Shown here one piece after another: positions 54,796 to 62,967 of a DNA stretch of 64,000 bases; position 1 is the stretch's first letter, and the number at the start of each line of letters is the position of its first letter. Origin of the DNA: Rubrivivax gelatinosus IL144 (lineage in GTDB: Bacteria > Pseudomonadota > Gammaproteobacteria > Burkholderiales > Burkholderiaceae_C); contig NC_017075.1 of assembly GCF_000284255.1 (NCBI RefSeq), forward strand, positions 744,001 through 808,000, in the 5' to 3' direction. The notes below the pieces were generated by a model that saw nothing but the letters and a program-made list of their open reading frames with translations, was not told the DNA's origin and did not search any database. Made by a program: the position numbers and the translations under genes.

Positions 54796-55599
54796 ACTTA
54801 ACCAGCGCTTGCGCCGCTTGTAGCTCTTCACGTCCCGAAAACTCTTGCGATCCCCGCCGCCCATGCCGAGGTAGAACTCCTTGACGTCCTCGTTCTCGCG
54901 CAGCGCCTCGGCGCTGCCGTCCATCACGACGCGGCCGTTCTCCAGGATGTAGCCGTAGTCGGCGTACTTCAGCGCGATGCTGGTGTTCTGTTCGGCGAGC
55001 AGGAAGGTCACGCCTTCGCGCGTGTTCAGGTCCTTCACGATCTCGAAGACTTCCTCGACGATCTGCGGCGCCAGGCCCATCGAGGGTTCGTCGAGCAGCA
55101 CCATCTTCGGATTGGCCATCAGCGCGCGGCCGATGGCGCACATCTGCTGCTCGCCGCCCGAGGTGTAGGCCGCCTGGCTGGTGCGCCGCGTCTTCAGGCG
55201 GGGGAAGTAGGTGTAGACCTTGTCCAGCGTCTCGGCGACCGCGGCGCGCCCGTCGCGGCGCGTGTAGGCGCCGGTCATCAGGTTCTCCTCGATCGTCAGG
55301 TGGGCGAAGCAGTGCCGGCCTTCCATCACCTGCACGACCCCACGTTCGACCATCTGCGCCGTCGACAGCTTCTCGATGCGCTCGCCGCGCAGCTCGATCG
55401 CACCCTTGGTCACCTCGCCGCGTTCGCCCGCCAGCAGGTTGCTCACCGCACGCAGCGTGGTCGTCTTGCCCGCCCCGTTGCCGCCCAGCAGTGCCACCAC
55501 GCCGCCCTCCGGCACGCGCAGCGACACCCCCTTCAGCACCAGGATCACGTGGTTGTAGATGACCTCGATGCCGTTGACGTTCAGCAGCACATCGCCCAT
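54793..55599 (-). CDS. livF: LivF-type ABC transporter ATPase
   Basis: 268 residues. Walker A G-G-N-G-A-G-K-T, signature T-S-G-G-E-Q-Q-M (a variant of LSGGQ), Walker B M-V-L-L-D-E-P-S-M-G-L-A-P, H-loop replaced by L-A-E-Q-N. One of two ATPases energising the Liv-type importer. The C-terminus is extended and basic (K-S-Y-K-R-R-K-R-W). ATG at 55599 follows GGAGG. Confidence 0.92.
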   Translation of the reverse strand: MGDVLLNVNGIEVIYNHVILVLKGVSLRVPEGGVVALLGGNGAGKTTTLRAVSNLLAGERGEVTKGAIELRGERIEKLSTAQMVERGVVQVMEGRHCFAHLTIEENLMTGAYTRRDGRAAVAETLDKVYTYFPRLKTRRTSQAAYTSGGEQQMCAIGRALMANPKMVLLDEPSMGLAPQIVEEVFEIVKDLNTREGVTFLLAEQNTSIALKYADYGYILENGRVVMDGSAEALRENEDVKEFYLGMGGGDRKSFRDVKSYKRRKRWLS

Positions 55600-55654
55600 G
55601 CCGTCCTCCAACTAGAGATAGGGGCCGCGCGCAGCGCGCCCCGCCCCTCAAGCG

Positions 55655-55734
55655 GCCGCCGCGGATCCGGCTTTGCCGGGCCGCCGGCGGCGCCCCCCTG
55701 GGGGGGAGCGGCGAAGCCGCTACGGGGGGGATCA
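55655..55734 (-). repeat. dispersed 3'-end repeat, copy B (after the binding-protein gene)
   Basis: Runs from GCCGCCGCGGATCCGG to the stop codon of the binding-protein gene. Core CCCCCC-T-GGGGGGG (55693-55706); the GATCCGGCTTTGCCGG block matches copy A except for two bases. Confidence 0.75.
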
Positions 55735-57042
55735 ACTCTGACAATCGGCAGGCGAGCGCCGCGTCAGCTTCTTCTCACCCGCATACCGGTCGGCCGCGCT
55801 CTTGATCAGCGGCTTCAGGATCTGCTCGTCGGCCTGGTACCAGTCGGAGCTGAAGCTCCACTTCGCGCCGTCCCAGGTCTGCACGCGTGCCCAGGTCGAG
55901 CCCTGGTGGTCCATGCACGAGGTGCTGATCGGACGGATCACGCCGGTCAGGCCCAGCTGCGCGAGCTTCTTGTCGTCCAGCGCCAGGTTCTCCAGGCCCC
56001 AGCGCACCTGCTCGCCGGTCATCACCTTGCCCTTGCCGAAACGCTCCTGCGCGCGGCGCACGGCCTCGACGCCCAGCGCCTGGATGATCACGCCGCGCGT
56101 GTACAGCACCGAGCCGACCTCGTCCTTCGGCCCCGTGCCCTGGCCCTTGTCGTGCACGTACTTCAGGATGTCCTGGATGACCTTGGGGCTGGTGCCCGAG
56201 GTGTTCAGCGCCAGCGCGTTGTAGCCCTTGGCACCCATGCCGACGTCCTTGACGTCGGGTTCGGCACCGGCCCACCAGACGCCGTACATCTTCTCGCGCG
56301 GGAAGCCGGTGGCCTGGGCCTCCTTCAGCGCGGTCGAGTTCATCACGCCCCAGCCCCAGAGCAGCACGTAGTCGGGGCGCTGCTGGCGAACCTGCAGCCA
56401 GGCCGACTTCTGCTCGACGCCCGGTGCCGTCACCGGGATCTTCACCAGCTCGAAGCCGTGCATCTTCTGGCGCTCGTCGAGCAGCGGGATCGGCTCCTTG
56501 CCGAAGGGGCTGTCGTGATAGACGAGCGCGATCTTCTTGCCCTTGAGCTTGTCGAAGCCGCCTTCCTTCTTCGCCAGGTGCTGGATCAGGATGTCGGCGG
56601 CAGTCCAGTAGCTGCCCATCAGCGGGAAGTTCCACTTGAAGACGCCGCCGTCGGCCGAGGACGACAGGCCGTAGCCCAGCGTCATCAGCGGCACCTTGTC
56701 GGCCGGCGCCTTGTCGGTCAGCGCGAAGGTGATGCCGGTGGCCTGCGGGTCGAAGAGCGACGCGCCCTTGCCCTTCAGGCGCTCGTAGCACTCGACGCCC
56801 TTGTCGGTGGCGTAGCCGGTCTCGCACTCCTCGAAGCTCAGCTTGACGCCGTTCACGCCGCCGTCGCGCGCGTTGATCATCTTCAGGTAGTCCTGCTTGC
56901 CGTTCGCCCACGGCGTGCCGTTGGGCGCGTACGGGCCGGTGCGGTAGACCAGCAGCGGGAAGAACTGCTCCTTGGCCTGGGCGAAGGCGCCCGTGGCGGC
57001 GAGCAGCGCCGCGGCGGCCAGGGTGTACGAGGCAAGCTTCAT
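55732..57042 (-). CDS. Liv-type ABC transporter periplasmic binding protein
   Basis: 436 residues. Signal peptide about 1-21 (ends T-G-A-F-A), then a type I periplasmic binding fold: F-P-L-L-V-Y-R-T-G-P-Y-A-P-N-G-T-P, a long central part with V-Y-H-D-S-P-F-G-K-E and A-L-A-L-N-T-S-G-T. It is longer than LivK (about 370) and closer to binding proteins of Liv systems coupled to acyl-CoA synthetases. Ligand unknown. Confidence 0.88.
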   Translation of the reverse strand: MKLASYTLAAAALLAATGAFAQAKEQFFPLLVYRTGPYAPNGTPWANGKQDYLKMINARDGGVNGVKLSFEECETGYATDKGVECYERLKGKGASLFDPQATGITFALTDKAPADKVPLMTLGYGLSSSADGGVFKWNFPLMGSYWTAADILIQHLAKKEGGFDKLKGKKIALVYHDSPFGKEPIPLLDERQKMHGFELVKIPVTAPGVEQKSAWLQVRQQRPDYVLLWGWGVMNSTALKEAQATGFPREKMYGVWWAGAEPDVKDVGMGAKGYNALALNTSGTSPKVIQDILKYVHDKGQGTGPKDEVGSVLYTRGVIIQALGVEAVRRAQERFGKGKVMTGEQVRWGLENLALDDKKLAQLGLTGVIRPISTSCMDHQGSTWARVQTWDGAKWSFSSDWYQADEQILKPLIKSAADRYAGEKKLTRRSPADCQS

Positions 57043-57084
57043 CGTGTCTCCGTGTGTGCTGTTGTCGTGAGGGCTGCGGGGGGG

Positions 57085-58149
57085 CTAGTGCGGGAAGGGC
57101 CAGAGGCGCAGCTTTTCCTTGGCCGTGGACCAAAGCCGCGCGATCCCATGCGGCTCGACGATCAGGAAGAAGACGATCAGCGCGCCGAAGATCATGAAGG
57201 TCAGGTGCGAGGCCAGCGCGGTGTCGATGGGGATGCCGAACCAGTACGGCAGGCTGTCGAGCACGATCGGCAGCACGACGATGAACGCAGCGCCGAAGAA
57301 GCTGCCCATGATCGACCCCAGGCCGCCGATGATCACCATGAACAGCAGGTCGAACGAGCGGTTGACGCCGAAGGCCGCCGGCTCCCAGGAGCCCAGGTGC
57401 ACGAAGCCCCACAGCGCGCCGGCGACGCCGACGATGAACGAGCTGACCGCGAACGCGCTCAGCTTGGCGTAGACCGGGCGGATGCCGATCACCGCCGCGG
57501 CGACGTCCATGTCGCGGATCGCCATCCACTCGCGGCCGATGTGGCCGCGCACCAGGTTCTTGGCCAGCGTCGCGAACACGAGCACGAAGGCCAGGCAGAA
57601 CAGGTACTTCTGCACCGGCGAGTCGATCGGAATGCCCAGGATCTGCAGCCCGGCGACGCTGACCGAGCCCGAGGACGAGCCGTTGGTCACGAACTTCAGC
57701 CGCAGCGCCGCCCAGTCGACGAAGAACTGCGCCGCCAGCGTCGCCACCGCCAGGTACAGGCCCTTGATGCGCAGCGAGGGCAGGCCGAAGAGCACGCCGA
57801 CCGCGGTCGAGCACAGCCCGCCGAGCAGGATGGAGGCGACGACCGGCATGCCGTCGAAACGCACCTGGAAGTTGTAGGCCGCGTACGCACCGACCGCCAT
57901 GAAGGCCCCGGTGCCCAGCGAGATCTGGCCGCAGTAGCCGACGAGGATGTTCAGCCCCAGCGCCGCCAGCGACAGGATCAGGAAGGGGATCAGGATCGCG
58001 CGGAACAGGTACTCCGGCGCCACCAGCGGCACGACGACGATCGCCAGCGCCAGCAGCAGCGCGATCGCGACGCGGTCCTGGCGGATCGGGAAGACCTGCA
58101 GGTCGGCGCGGTAGGACGTCTTGAACTGGCCGTTTTCTCTGTAGAGCAT
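57085..58149 (-). CDS. livM: LivM-type ABC transporter permease
   Basis: 354 residues, about ten hydrophobic segments. LivM signature: L-G-L-N-I-L-V-G-Y-C-G-Q-I-S-L-G-T-G-A-F and I-R-D-M-D-V-A-A-A-V-I-G-I, then I-I-G-G-L-G-S-I-M-G-S-F-F-G. Inner-membrane partner of LivH, 13 bases downstream of it. Confidence 0.93.
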   Translation of the reverse strand: MLYRENGQFKTSYRADLQVFPIRQDRVAIALLLALAIVVVPLVAPEYLFRAILIPFLILSLAALGLNILVGYCGQISLGTGAFMAVGAYAAYNFQVRFDGMPVVASILLGGLCSTAVGVLFGLPSLRIKGLYLAVATLAAQFFVDWAALRLKFVTNGSSSGSVSVAGLQILGIPIDSPVQKYLFCLAFVLVFATLAKNLVRGHIGREWMAIRDMDVAAAVIGIRPVYAKLSAFAVSSFIVGVAGALWGFVHLGSWEPAAFGVNRSFDLLFMVIIGGLGSIMGSFFGAAFIVVLPIVLDSLPYWFGIPIDTALASHLTFMIFGALIVFFLIVEPHGIARLWSTAKEKLRLWPFPH

Positions 58150-58162
58150 GCTGCGGCTCCGA

Positions 58163-59092
58163 TCAGACGCGGTCGATGATCTTTTCCCCGAACAGCCCCT
58201 GCGGCCGCACGAAGAGGAAGACCAGCGCCAGCACGTAGGCGAACCAGATCTCGATGCCGCCGCCGAGCATCGGCCCGACGTAGACCTCGGACAGCTTTTC
58301 GCCGACGCCGATCAGCAGGCCGCCGACGATCGCGCCGGGCACCGAGGTCAGCCCGCCGAGGATGACCACCGGCAGCGCCTTCAGCGCCACCAGCGACAGC
58401 GAGAACTGCACGCCGAGCTTGCTGCCCCAGATGATCCCGGCGACCAGCGCGACGAAGCCGGCGACGCTCCAGACGATGACCCAGATGCGGTTCAGCGGGA
58501 TGCCGATCGACTGCGCCGCCTGGTGGTCGTCGGCCACCGCGCGCAGCGCGCGGCCGGTGGCGGTCTTCTGGAAGAACAGGCTCAGCGCCGCGACTAGCGC
58601 GGCGGCGATCAGCGCGGCGTACAGGTCCTCCTTGTTGACCAGGATGCCGCCCTCGAAGGTGTTCTCCAGCAGGAACACCGGGTCCTTGGGCAGGCCGACG
58701 TCGATCGGATAGATGTCGTTGCCGAAGATCGTCTGGCCCAGGCCTTCGAGGAAGTAGGCGATGCCCAGCGTGGCCATCAACAGCGTCACGCCTTCCTGGT
58801 TGACCAGCTTGCCCAGCACCCAGCGTTCGATGCACCAGGCGACGGCGATCATCACCGCCATCGCCGCGACGATGGCCAGCAGGTTGGCCAGCAGCTGGCT
58901 CTCGAAGCCGAACCAGGCCGGAAACCAGGCCGAGAAGCGCGCCATCGCCAGCGCCGCGAACAGCACCATCGCGCCCTGGGCGAAGTTGAAGACGCCGCTC
59001 GCCTTGAAGATCAGCACGAAGCCGAGCGCGACCAGCGCGTACAGCATGCCGGTCATCAGGCCGCCGATCAGGGTTTCGAGGAAGAAAGCCAT
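58163..59092 (-). CDS. livH: LivH-type ABC transporter permease
   Basis: 309 residues with about eight hydrophobic segments. LivH features: G-L-M-T-G-M-L-Y-A-L-V-A-L-G-F-V-L-I-F-K, F-N-F-A-Q-G-A-M-V, R-A-V-A-D-D-H-Q-A-A-Q-S-I-G-I and V-I-L-G-G-L-T-S-V-P-G-A-I-V-G-G. Inner-membrane translocation subunit. Confidence 0.93.
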   Translation of the reverse strand: MAFFLETLIGGLMTGMLYALVALGFVLIFKASGVFNFAQGAMVLFAALAMARFSAWFPAWFGFESQLLANLLAIVAAMAVMIAVAWCIERWVLGKLVNQEGVTLLMATLGIAYFLEGLGQTIFGNDIYPIDVGLPKDPVFLLENTFEGGILVNKEDLYAALIAAALVAALSLFFQKTATGRALRAVADDHQAAQSIGIPLNRIWVIVWSVAGFVALVAGIIWGSKLGVQFSLSLVALKALPVVILGGLTSVPGAIVGGLLIGVGEKLSEVYVGPMLGGGIEIWFAYVLALVFLFVRPQGLFGEKIIDRV

Positions 59093-59175
59093 GCGATGCC
59101 GCTTTCGTTTCAGTTGTCGATGGCGCTGGCTGCCACCCGCGGATCACGAAGACACGAGGCCCGATCAAGCTTCCC

Positions 59176-59260
59176 GCCGCGGAACCGGCTCTGCCGGGCC
59201 GCTGGCGGACGGCCCCCTTGGGGGGTACCGAGCGAAGGCGAGGTCGGGGGCTTCACGTCA
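59176..59260 (-). repeat. dispersed 3'-end repeat, copy C (after livG)
   Basis: Runs from GCCGCGGAACCGGC to the livG stop codon. Core CCCCC-TT-GGGGGG (59213-59225), with CCGGCTCTGCCGGGCCGC on the left and ACCGAGCGAAGGCGAG on the right. Same plan as copies A and B. Confidence 0.75.
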
Positions 59261-60100
59261 GTGGCCGGCGCCGAGGTAGGCGCGGATGACGTCGGGATTG
59301 CTGCGCACCTCGTCGGGCGTGCCGTCGCCGATCTTCTTGCCGTAGTCGAGCACGACGACGCGGTCGCTGATGTCCATCACCACGCCCATGTCGTGCTCGA
59401 TCAGCACGATGGTCGTGCCGTACTCGTCGTTGACGTCGAGGATGAAGCGGCTCATGTCCTGCTTCTCCTCGACGTTCATGCCGGCCATCGGCTCGTCGAG
59501 CAGCAGCACCTGCGGCTCCATCGCCAGCGCGCGGCCGAGGTCGACACGCTTCTGCAGGCCGTAGGGCAGGCGCCCGACCGGCGTCTTGCGCCAGGCCTGG
59601 ATCTCGAGGAAGTCGATGATCTTCTCGACCGCCTCGCGGTGCCGGCTCTCCTCGCGCTCGGCCGCGCCCCAGCGGATGGCCTGCTGGAAGATGTTGGTCT
59701 TCATCTTCAGGTTGCGGCCCGACATGATGTTGTCGAGCACGCTCATGCCCTTGAACAGCGCCAGGTTCTGGAAGGTGCGCGCGATGCCCATCTCGGCGAC
59801 CTGGCGGCTGTTCATGTGCGCGAAGGTCTTGCCGCGGAAGCTGATCGAGCCCTCCTGCGGCGAGTAGACGCCGTTGATGCAGTTGAGCATCGAGCTCTTG
59901 CCCGCGCCGTTGGGGCCGATGATCGAGCGCACCTCGTGCTCGCGCACGTCGAAGCTGATGTCGGTCAGCGCCTTGACGCCGCCGAAACGCAGCGAGATGT
60001 TGCGCACGTCGAGGATCACCTCGCCGCTGCGGCGGCCGGTGGCCGCGGGCGGCGCCTCGGCGGCGTCCGCGTTCTGGGGTCGTTCGAGCACTGCTGCCAC
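59258..60100 (-). CDS. livG: LivG-type ABC transporter ATPase
   Basis: 280 residues. Walker A G-P-N-G-A-G-K-S, Q-loop region I-A-R-T-F-Q-N, signature L-P-Y-G-L-Q-K-R (in place of LSGGQ, as in LivG), Walker B V-L-L-L-D-E-P-M-A-G-M-N and H-loop I-E-H-D-M-G-V-V-M. An extra 25 residues stand before the domain. The start is a GTG at 60100 one base after the synthetase stop codon, or a GTG at 60091 that has AGGTGG upstream. Confidence 0.92.
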   Translation of the reverse strand: MAAVLERPQNADAAEAPPAATGRRSGEVILDVRNISLRFGGVKALTDISFDVREHEVRSIIGPNGAGKSSMLNCINGVYSPQEGSISFRGKTFAHMNSRQVAEMGIARTFQNLALFKGMSVLDNIMSGRNLKMKTNIFQQAIRWGAAEREESRHREAVEKIIDFLEIQAWRKTPVGRLPYGLQKRVDLGRALAMEPQVLLLDEPMAGMNVEEKQDMSRFILDVNDEYGTTIVLIEHDMGVVMDISDRVVVLDYGKKIGDGTPDEVRSNPDVIRAYLGAGH

Positions 60101-60101
60101 C

Positions 60102-62048
60102 TCAAGCCGCCTTTCGGGTCGCCGGGAAGACCTTGCTGTCGAGGATCGCCAGCGTCGCCGAGACGCTGCCGCTGCGCCCGTCCTCGAACTTCACCGCGGT
60201 CTCGATGTACTGCTCGCTGCGGCCCCCGTAGAGCGCGTCGACCAGCACCGCGTACTTCTCGGCGATGAAGCCGCGCCGCACCTTGCGCGTGCGCGTCAGC
60301 TCGCCGTCGTCGGCGTCGAGCTCCTTGTGCAGCACGAGGAAACGGTGGATCTGGCTGCCCGCCAGCAGCGCGTCGGCGGCGAGGTCGGCGTTGACCTGCT
60401 CGACGCACTCGCGCACCAGCTCCAGCACCTGCGGCTTGGCCGCCAGGTCGGTGTAGCCGGCATAGGGCAGGTTGCGGCGTTCGGCCCAGTTGCCCACCGC
60501 CTCGAAGTCGATGTTGACGAAGGCGCAGACCTTCTCGCGCCCGTCGCCGAAGGCCACCGCCTCCTTGACGAAGGGGAAGAACTTCAGCTTGTTCTCGACG
60601 TACTTGGGCGCGAACATCGCGCCGTCGTTGGCGCCGCCGGCCAGCCGGCCGACGTCCTTGGCGCGGTCGATGATCTTCAGATGGCCGTGGGCGTCGAGGA
60701 AGCCGGCGTCGCCGGTGCGGTACCAGCCTTCGGCGTCCAGCACCTCGGCGGTGGCCGCCGGGTTCTTGTAGTACTCCTTCAGCAGCCCGGGGCTCTTCAC
60801 CAGGATCTCGCCGTTGCCGGCGACGCGGATCTCGACGCCGGCGATCGGCACGCCCACGGTGTCGGCGCGCACCTCGTGGTCGGGCTGCAGGCAGACGAAG
60901 ACCGCGGTCTCGGTCGAGCCGTAGAGCTGCTTCAGGTTGATGCCGATCGAGCGGTAGAAGCTGAACAGGTCCGGCCCGATCGCCTCGCCGGCGGTGTAGG
61001 CCACTCGCACGCGCGAGAAGCCCAGCGTGTTGCGCAGCGGGCCGTAGACGAAGAGATTGCCCAGCGCGTAGGCGATGCGGTCGCCCAGGCCGATCGCCTT
61101 GCCGTCCATCCGCTGCGGGCCGACACGGCGTGCCACCGCCATCGCGCGCCGGTACATCCAGCGCTTGGGCGCCGAGGCGTCTTCCATCCGGATCGTCACG
61201 CTGGTCAGCAGCGCCTCGAAGACACGCGGCGGCGCGAAGTAGTAGGTCGGGCCGATCTCCTTCAGGTCGATCGTCACCGTGGCCTGCGACTCCGGGCAGT
61301 TGACCACGTAGCCGCAGGCCAGCCACTGGGCGTAGCTGAAGATGTTCTGGCCGATCCAGGCCGGCGGCAGGTAGGCCAGCACTTCCTCGTGTTCGCTCAG
61401 GCGGTCGAAGTCGCGGCCGGCGCCGGCGCGGTCGAGCAGCGAGAAGTGGGTGTGCACCACGCCCTTCGGGTTGCCGGTCGTGCCCGAGGTGAAGAACATC
61501 GCCGCGACGTCTTCCGGCGTGCCGGCTTCGACCGCGGCATCGAAGGCGCCGGGGTTCGCGGCGTCGTGCGCGCGGCCGGCTTCGATCAGCGTGTCCAGCG
61601 ACTCCAGGCCGCGTTCGGCGTACTTGCGCAGGCCGCGCGGGTCGTCGTACCAGAGGCGCTCCAGCCGCGGGCAGGTCTCGCGCAGCTCGAGCAGCTTGTC
61701 GACCTGCTCCTGGTCCTCGACGACGGCGCAGCGCACGTCGGCGTTGGTGATCGGGAAGGCGTATTCGGGCGAGGCCGCGTCCTGGTACAGCGGCACCGGC
61801 ACCGCGCCGATGGACTGCAGCGCGAGCATCGAGGCATACAGCCGCGGCCGGTTCTCGCCGACGACGACGACGTGCTCGCCGCGTGCGATGCCCGCCGCCG
61901 CGAAACCGCCGGCCAGCGCCCGCACCAGCGCCAGCAGCTCGCTCCAGGTGAGCGTCTGCCAGATGCCGTAGACCTTCTCGCGCAGCGCCGGGGCCTGCGG
62001 GCGGCGCTTCGCATGCTCCAGCAACAGACGCGGAAAAGTCGTCGGCAT
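60102..62048 (-). CDS. AMP-dependent acyl-CoA synthetase (long-chain type) of the Liv operon
   Basis: 648 residues, ANL superfamily. P-loop F-F-T-S-G-T-T-G-N-P-K-G, L-Y-G-S-T-E-T, Y-R-T-G-D-A-G-F and the C-terminal lysine region R-T-R-K-V-R-R-G-F-I-A-E-K-Y, typical of FadD15/AcsL-like long-chain acyl-CoA synthetases. It forms acyl-CoA from a fatty or aromatic acid, ATP and CoA. AGGAG precedes the ATG at 62048. First gene of the Liv block and one base from livG, so import and activation are linked. The divergent CRP-type regulator may control it. Confidence 0.9.
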   Translation of the reverse strand: MPTTFPRLLLEHAKRRPQAPALREKVYGIWQTLTWSELLALVRALAGGFAAAGIARGEHVVVVGENRPRLYASMLALQSIGAVPVPLYQDAASPEYAFPITNADVRCAVVEDQEQVDKLLELRETCPRLERLWYDDPRGLRKYAERGLESLDTLIEAGRAHDAANPGAFDAAVEAGTPEDVAAMFFTSGTTGNPKGVVHTHFSLLDRAGAGRDFDRLSEHEEVLAYLPPAWIGQNIFSYAQWLACGYVVNCPESQATVTIDLKEIGPTYYFAPPRVFEALLTSVTIRMEDASAPKRWMYRRAMAVARRVGPQRMDGKAIGLGDRIAYALGNLFVYGPLRNTLGFSRVRVAYTAGEAIGPDLFSFYRSIGINLKQLYGSTETAVFVCLQPDHEVRADTVGVPIAGVEIRVAGNGEILVKSPGLLKEYYKNPAATAEVLDAEGWYRTGDAGFLDAHGHLKIIDRAKDVGRLAGGANDGAMFAPKYVENKLKFFPFVKEAVAFGDGREKVCAFVNIDFEAVGNWAERRNLPYAGYTDLAAKPQVLELVRECVEQVNADLAADALLAGSQIHRFLVLHKELDADDGELTRTRKVRRGFIAEKYAVLVDALYGGRSEQYIETAVKFEDGRSGSVSATLAILDSKVFPATRKAA

Positions 62049-62101
62049 GGCGGGCTCCTGGCAGGGGTTGAAACCATTGTGCGAAGTGCTTTGACGTCCA
62101 G

Positions 62102-62119
62102 TTGTCGTTCTGACGACAA
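62102..62119. promoter_or_regulatory. operator TTGTCGT-N4-ACGACAA between the Liv operon and its CRP-type regulator
   Basis: TTGTCGTTCTGACGACAA has perfect seven-base arms and a four-base spacer. It lies 36 bases upstream of the crp-type gene and 53 bases upstream of the acyl-CoA synthetase gene. It stands inside a likely promoter of the regulator (TTGACG at 62091, GACAAT at 62115), so autorepression is plausible. Confidence 0.65.
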
Positions 62120-62155
62120 TCTTCGGGAACGTCCCACCGGGTCTTTCCCGCACGC

Positions 62156-62887
62156 ATGACGCCCACACCGCCGTCGCCGGGCTCCGCCGCACTCGCTTCG
62201 CGCTCGCGCGCGGCGACCTCCGAAGAACTCGCCGGCATTCCCTGGCTGGGCTGCCTGGACGATGTCGAACGCGAGCGTGTGCTCGCCGACCTGCGGGTGG
62301 TGCAGGTCGAGGCCGGCGAGTACGTCTGCCGCATCGGACGACCGGTGAGCTACTGGTTCGGGCTCATCGACGGCCTGCTGAAGATGAGCAACGACTCGGC
62401 GCTGGGCATGCCGATCACCTTCACCGGCGTGCCGCCCGGCGGCTGGTTCGGCGAAGGCACGGTGCTCAAGCGCGAGCCCTACCGCTACAACATCGAGGCG
62501 CTGCGGCGCAGCCACGTCGCCGGCATCGGCGCCGACAGCTTCCACTGGCTGCTGGGCCGCAGCATCGGCTTCAACCGCTTCGTGATGCTGCAGTTGAACG
62601 AGCGCCTCGGGCAGTTCATCGGCGCACGCGAGATCGACCGCCTGATCGACCCCGACGAACGGGTCGCGCGCAGCCTGGCCTCGCTGTTCCACCCGACGCT
62701 GTACCCCGGCGTCGGCGAGGTGCTGCACATCACGCAGCAGGAGCTGGGCTACCTCGTCGGCCTGTCGCGCCAGCGCGTGAACGAGGCGCTGCGCGCGCTG
62801 CAGGCGCGCGGGCTGATCCGCGTCGAGTACGGCGGCGTGCGCGTGCTGGCGCTGGAGGCGCTGCGCGGTTTTCGCGCCGGGAGCTGA
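62156..62887 (+). CDS. Crp/Fnr-family regulator divergent from the Liv/acyl-CoA synthetase operon
   Basis: 243 residues. cNMP-binding fold (about 30-140, with G-G-W-F-G-E-G-T-V-L) and winged HTH (about 165-235). The recognition helix reads G-L-S-R-Q-R-V-N-E-A-L-R-A-L, which differs from the FNR E-x-x-S-R pattern, so it should bind other sequences; the TTGTCG palindrome upstream is the candidate. No cysteine cluster. Probably controls the divergent operon, with a metabolite signal that cannot be read from sequence. Confidence 0.82.
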   Translation: MTPTPPSPGSAALASRSRAATSEELAGIPWLGCLDDVERERVLADLRVVQVEAGEYVCRIGRPVSYWFGLIDGLLKMSNDSALGMPITFTGVPPGGWFGEGTVLKREPYRYNIEALRRSHVAGIGADSFHWLLGRSIGFNRFVMLQLNERLGQFIGAREIDRLIDPDERVARSLASLFHPTLYPGVGEVLHITQQELGYLVGLSRQRVNEALRALQARGLIRVEYGGVRVLALEALRGFRAGS

Positions 62888-62910
62888 GGCCCGGCCCCTG
62901 CAGCGCCAGT

Positions 62911-62928
62911 GGCCTGCGGGCGCAGGCC
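62911..62928 (+). terminator. hairpin after the CRP-type regulator gene
   Basis: GGCCTGC-GGGC-GCAGGCC: seven pairs, four-base loop, 24 bases after the stop codon. Weak terminator at best, as no T-run follows. Confidence 0.4.
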
Positions 62929-62967
62929 TACACTCGCCCGCTTCGTCCTAGCCTGTCCTTGCTGAAG

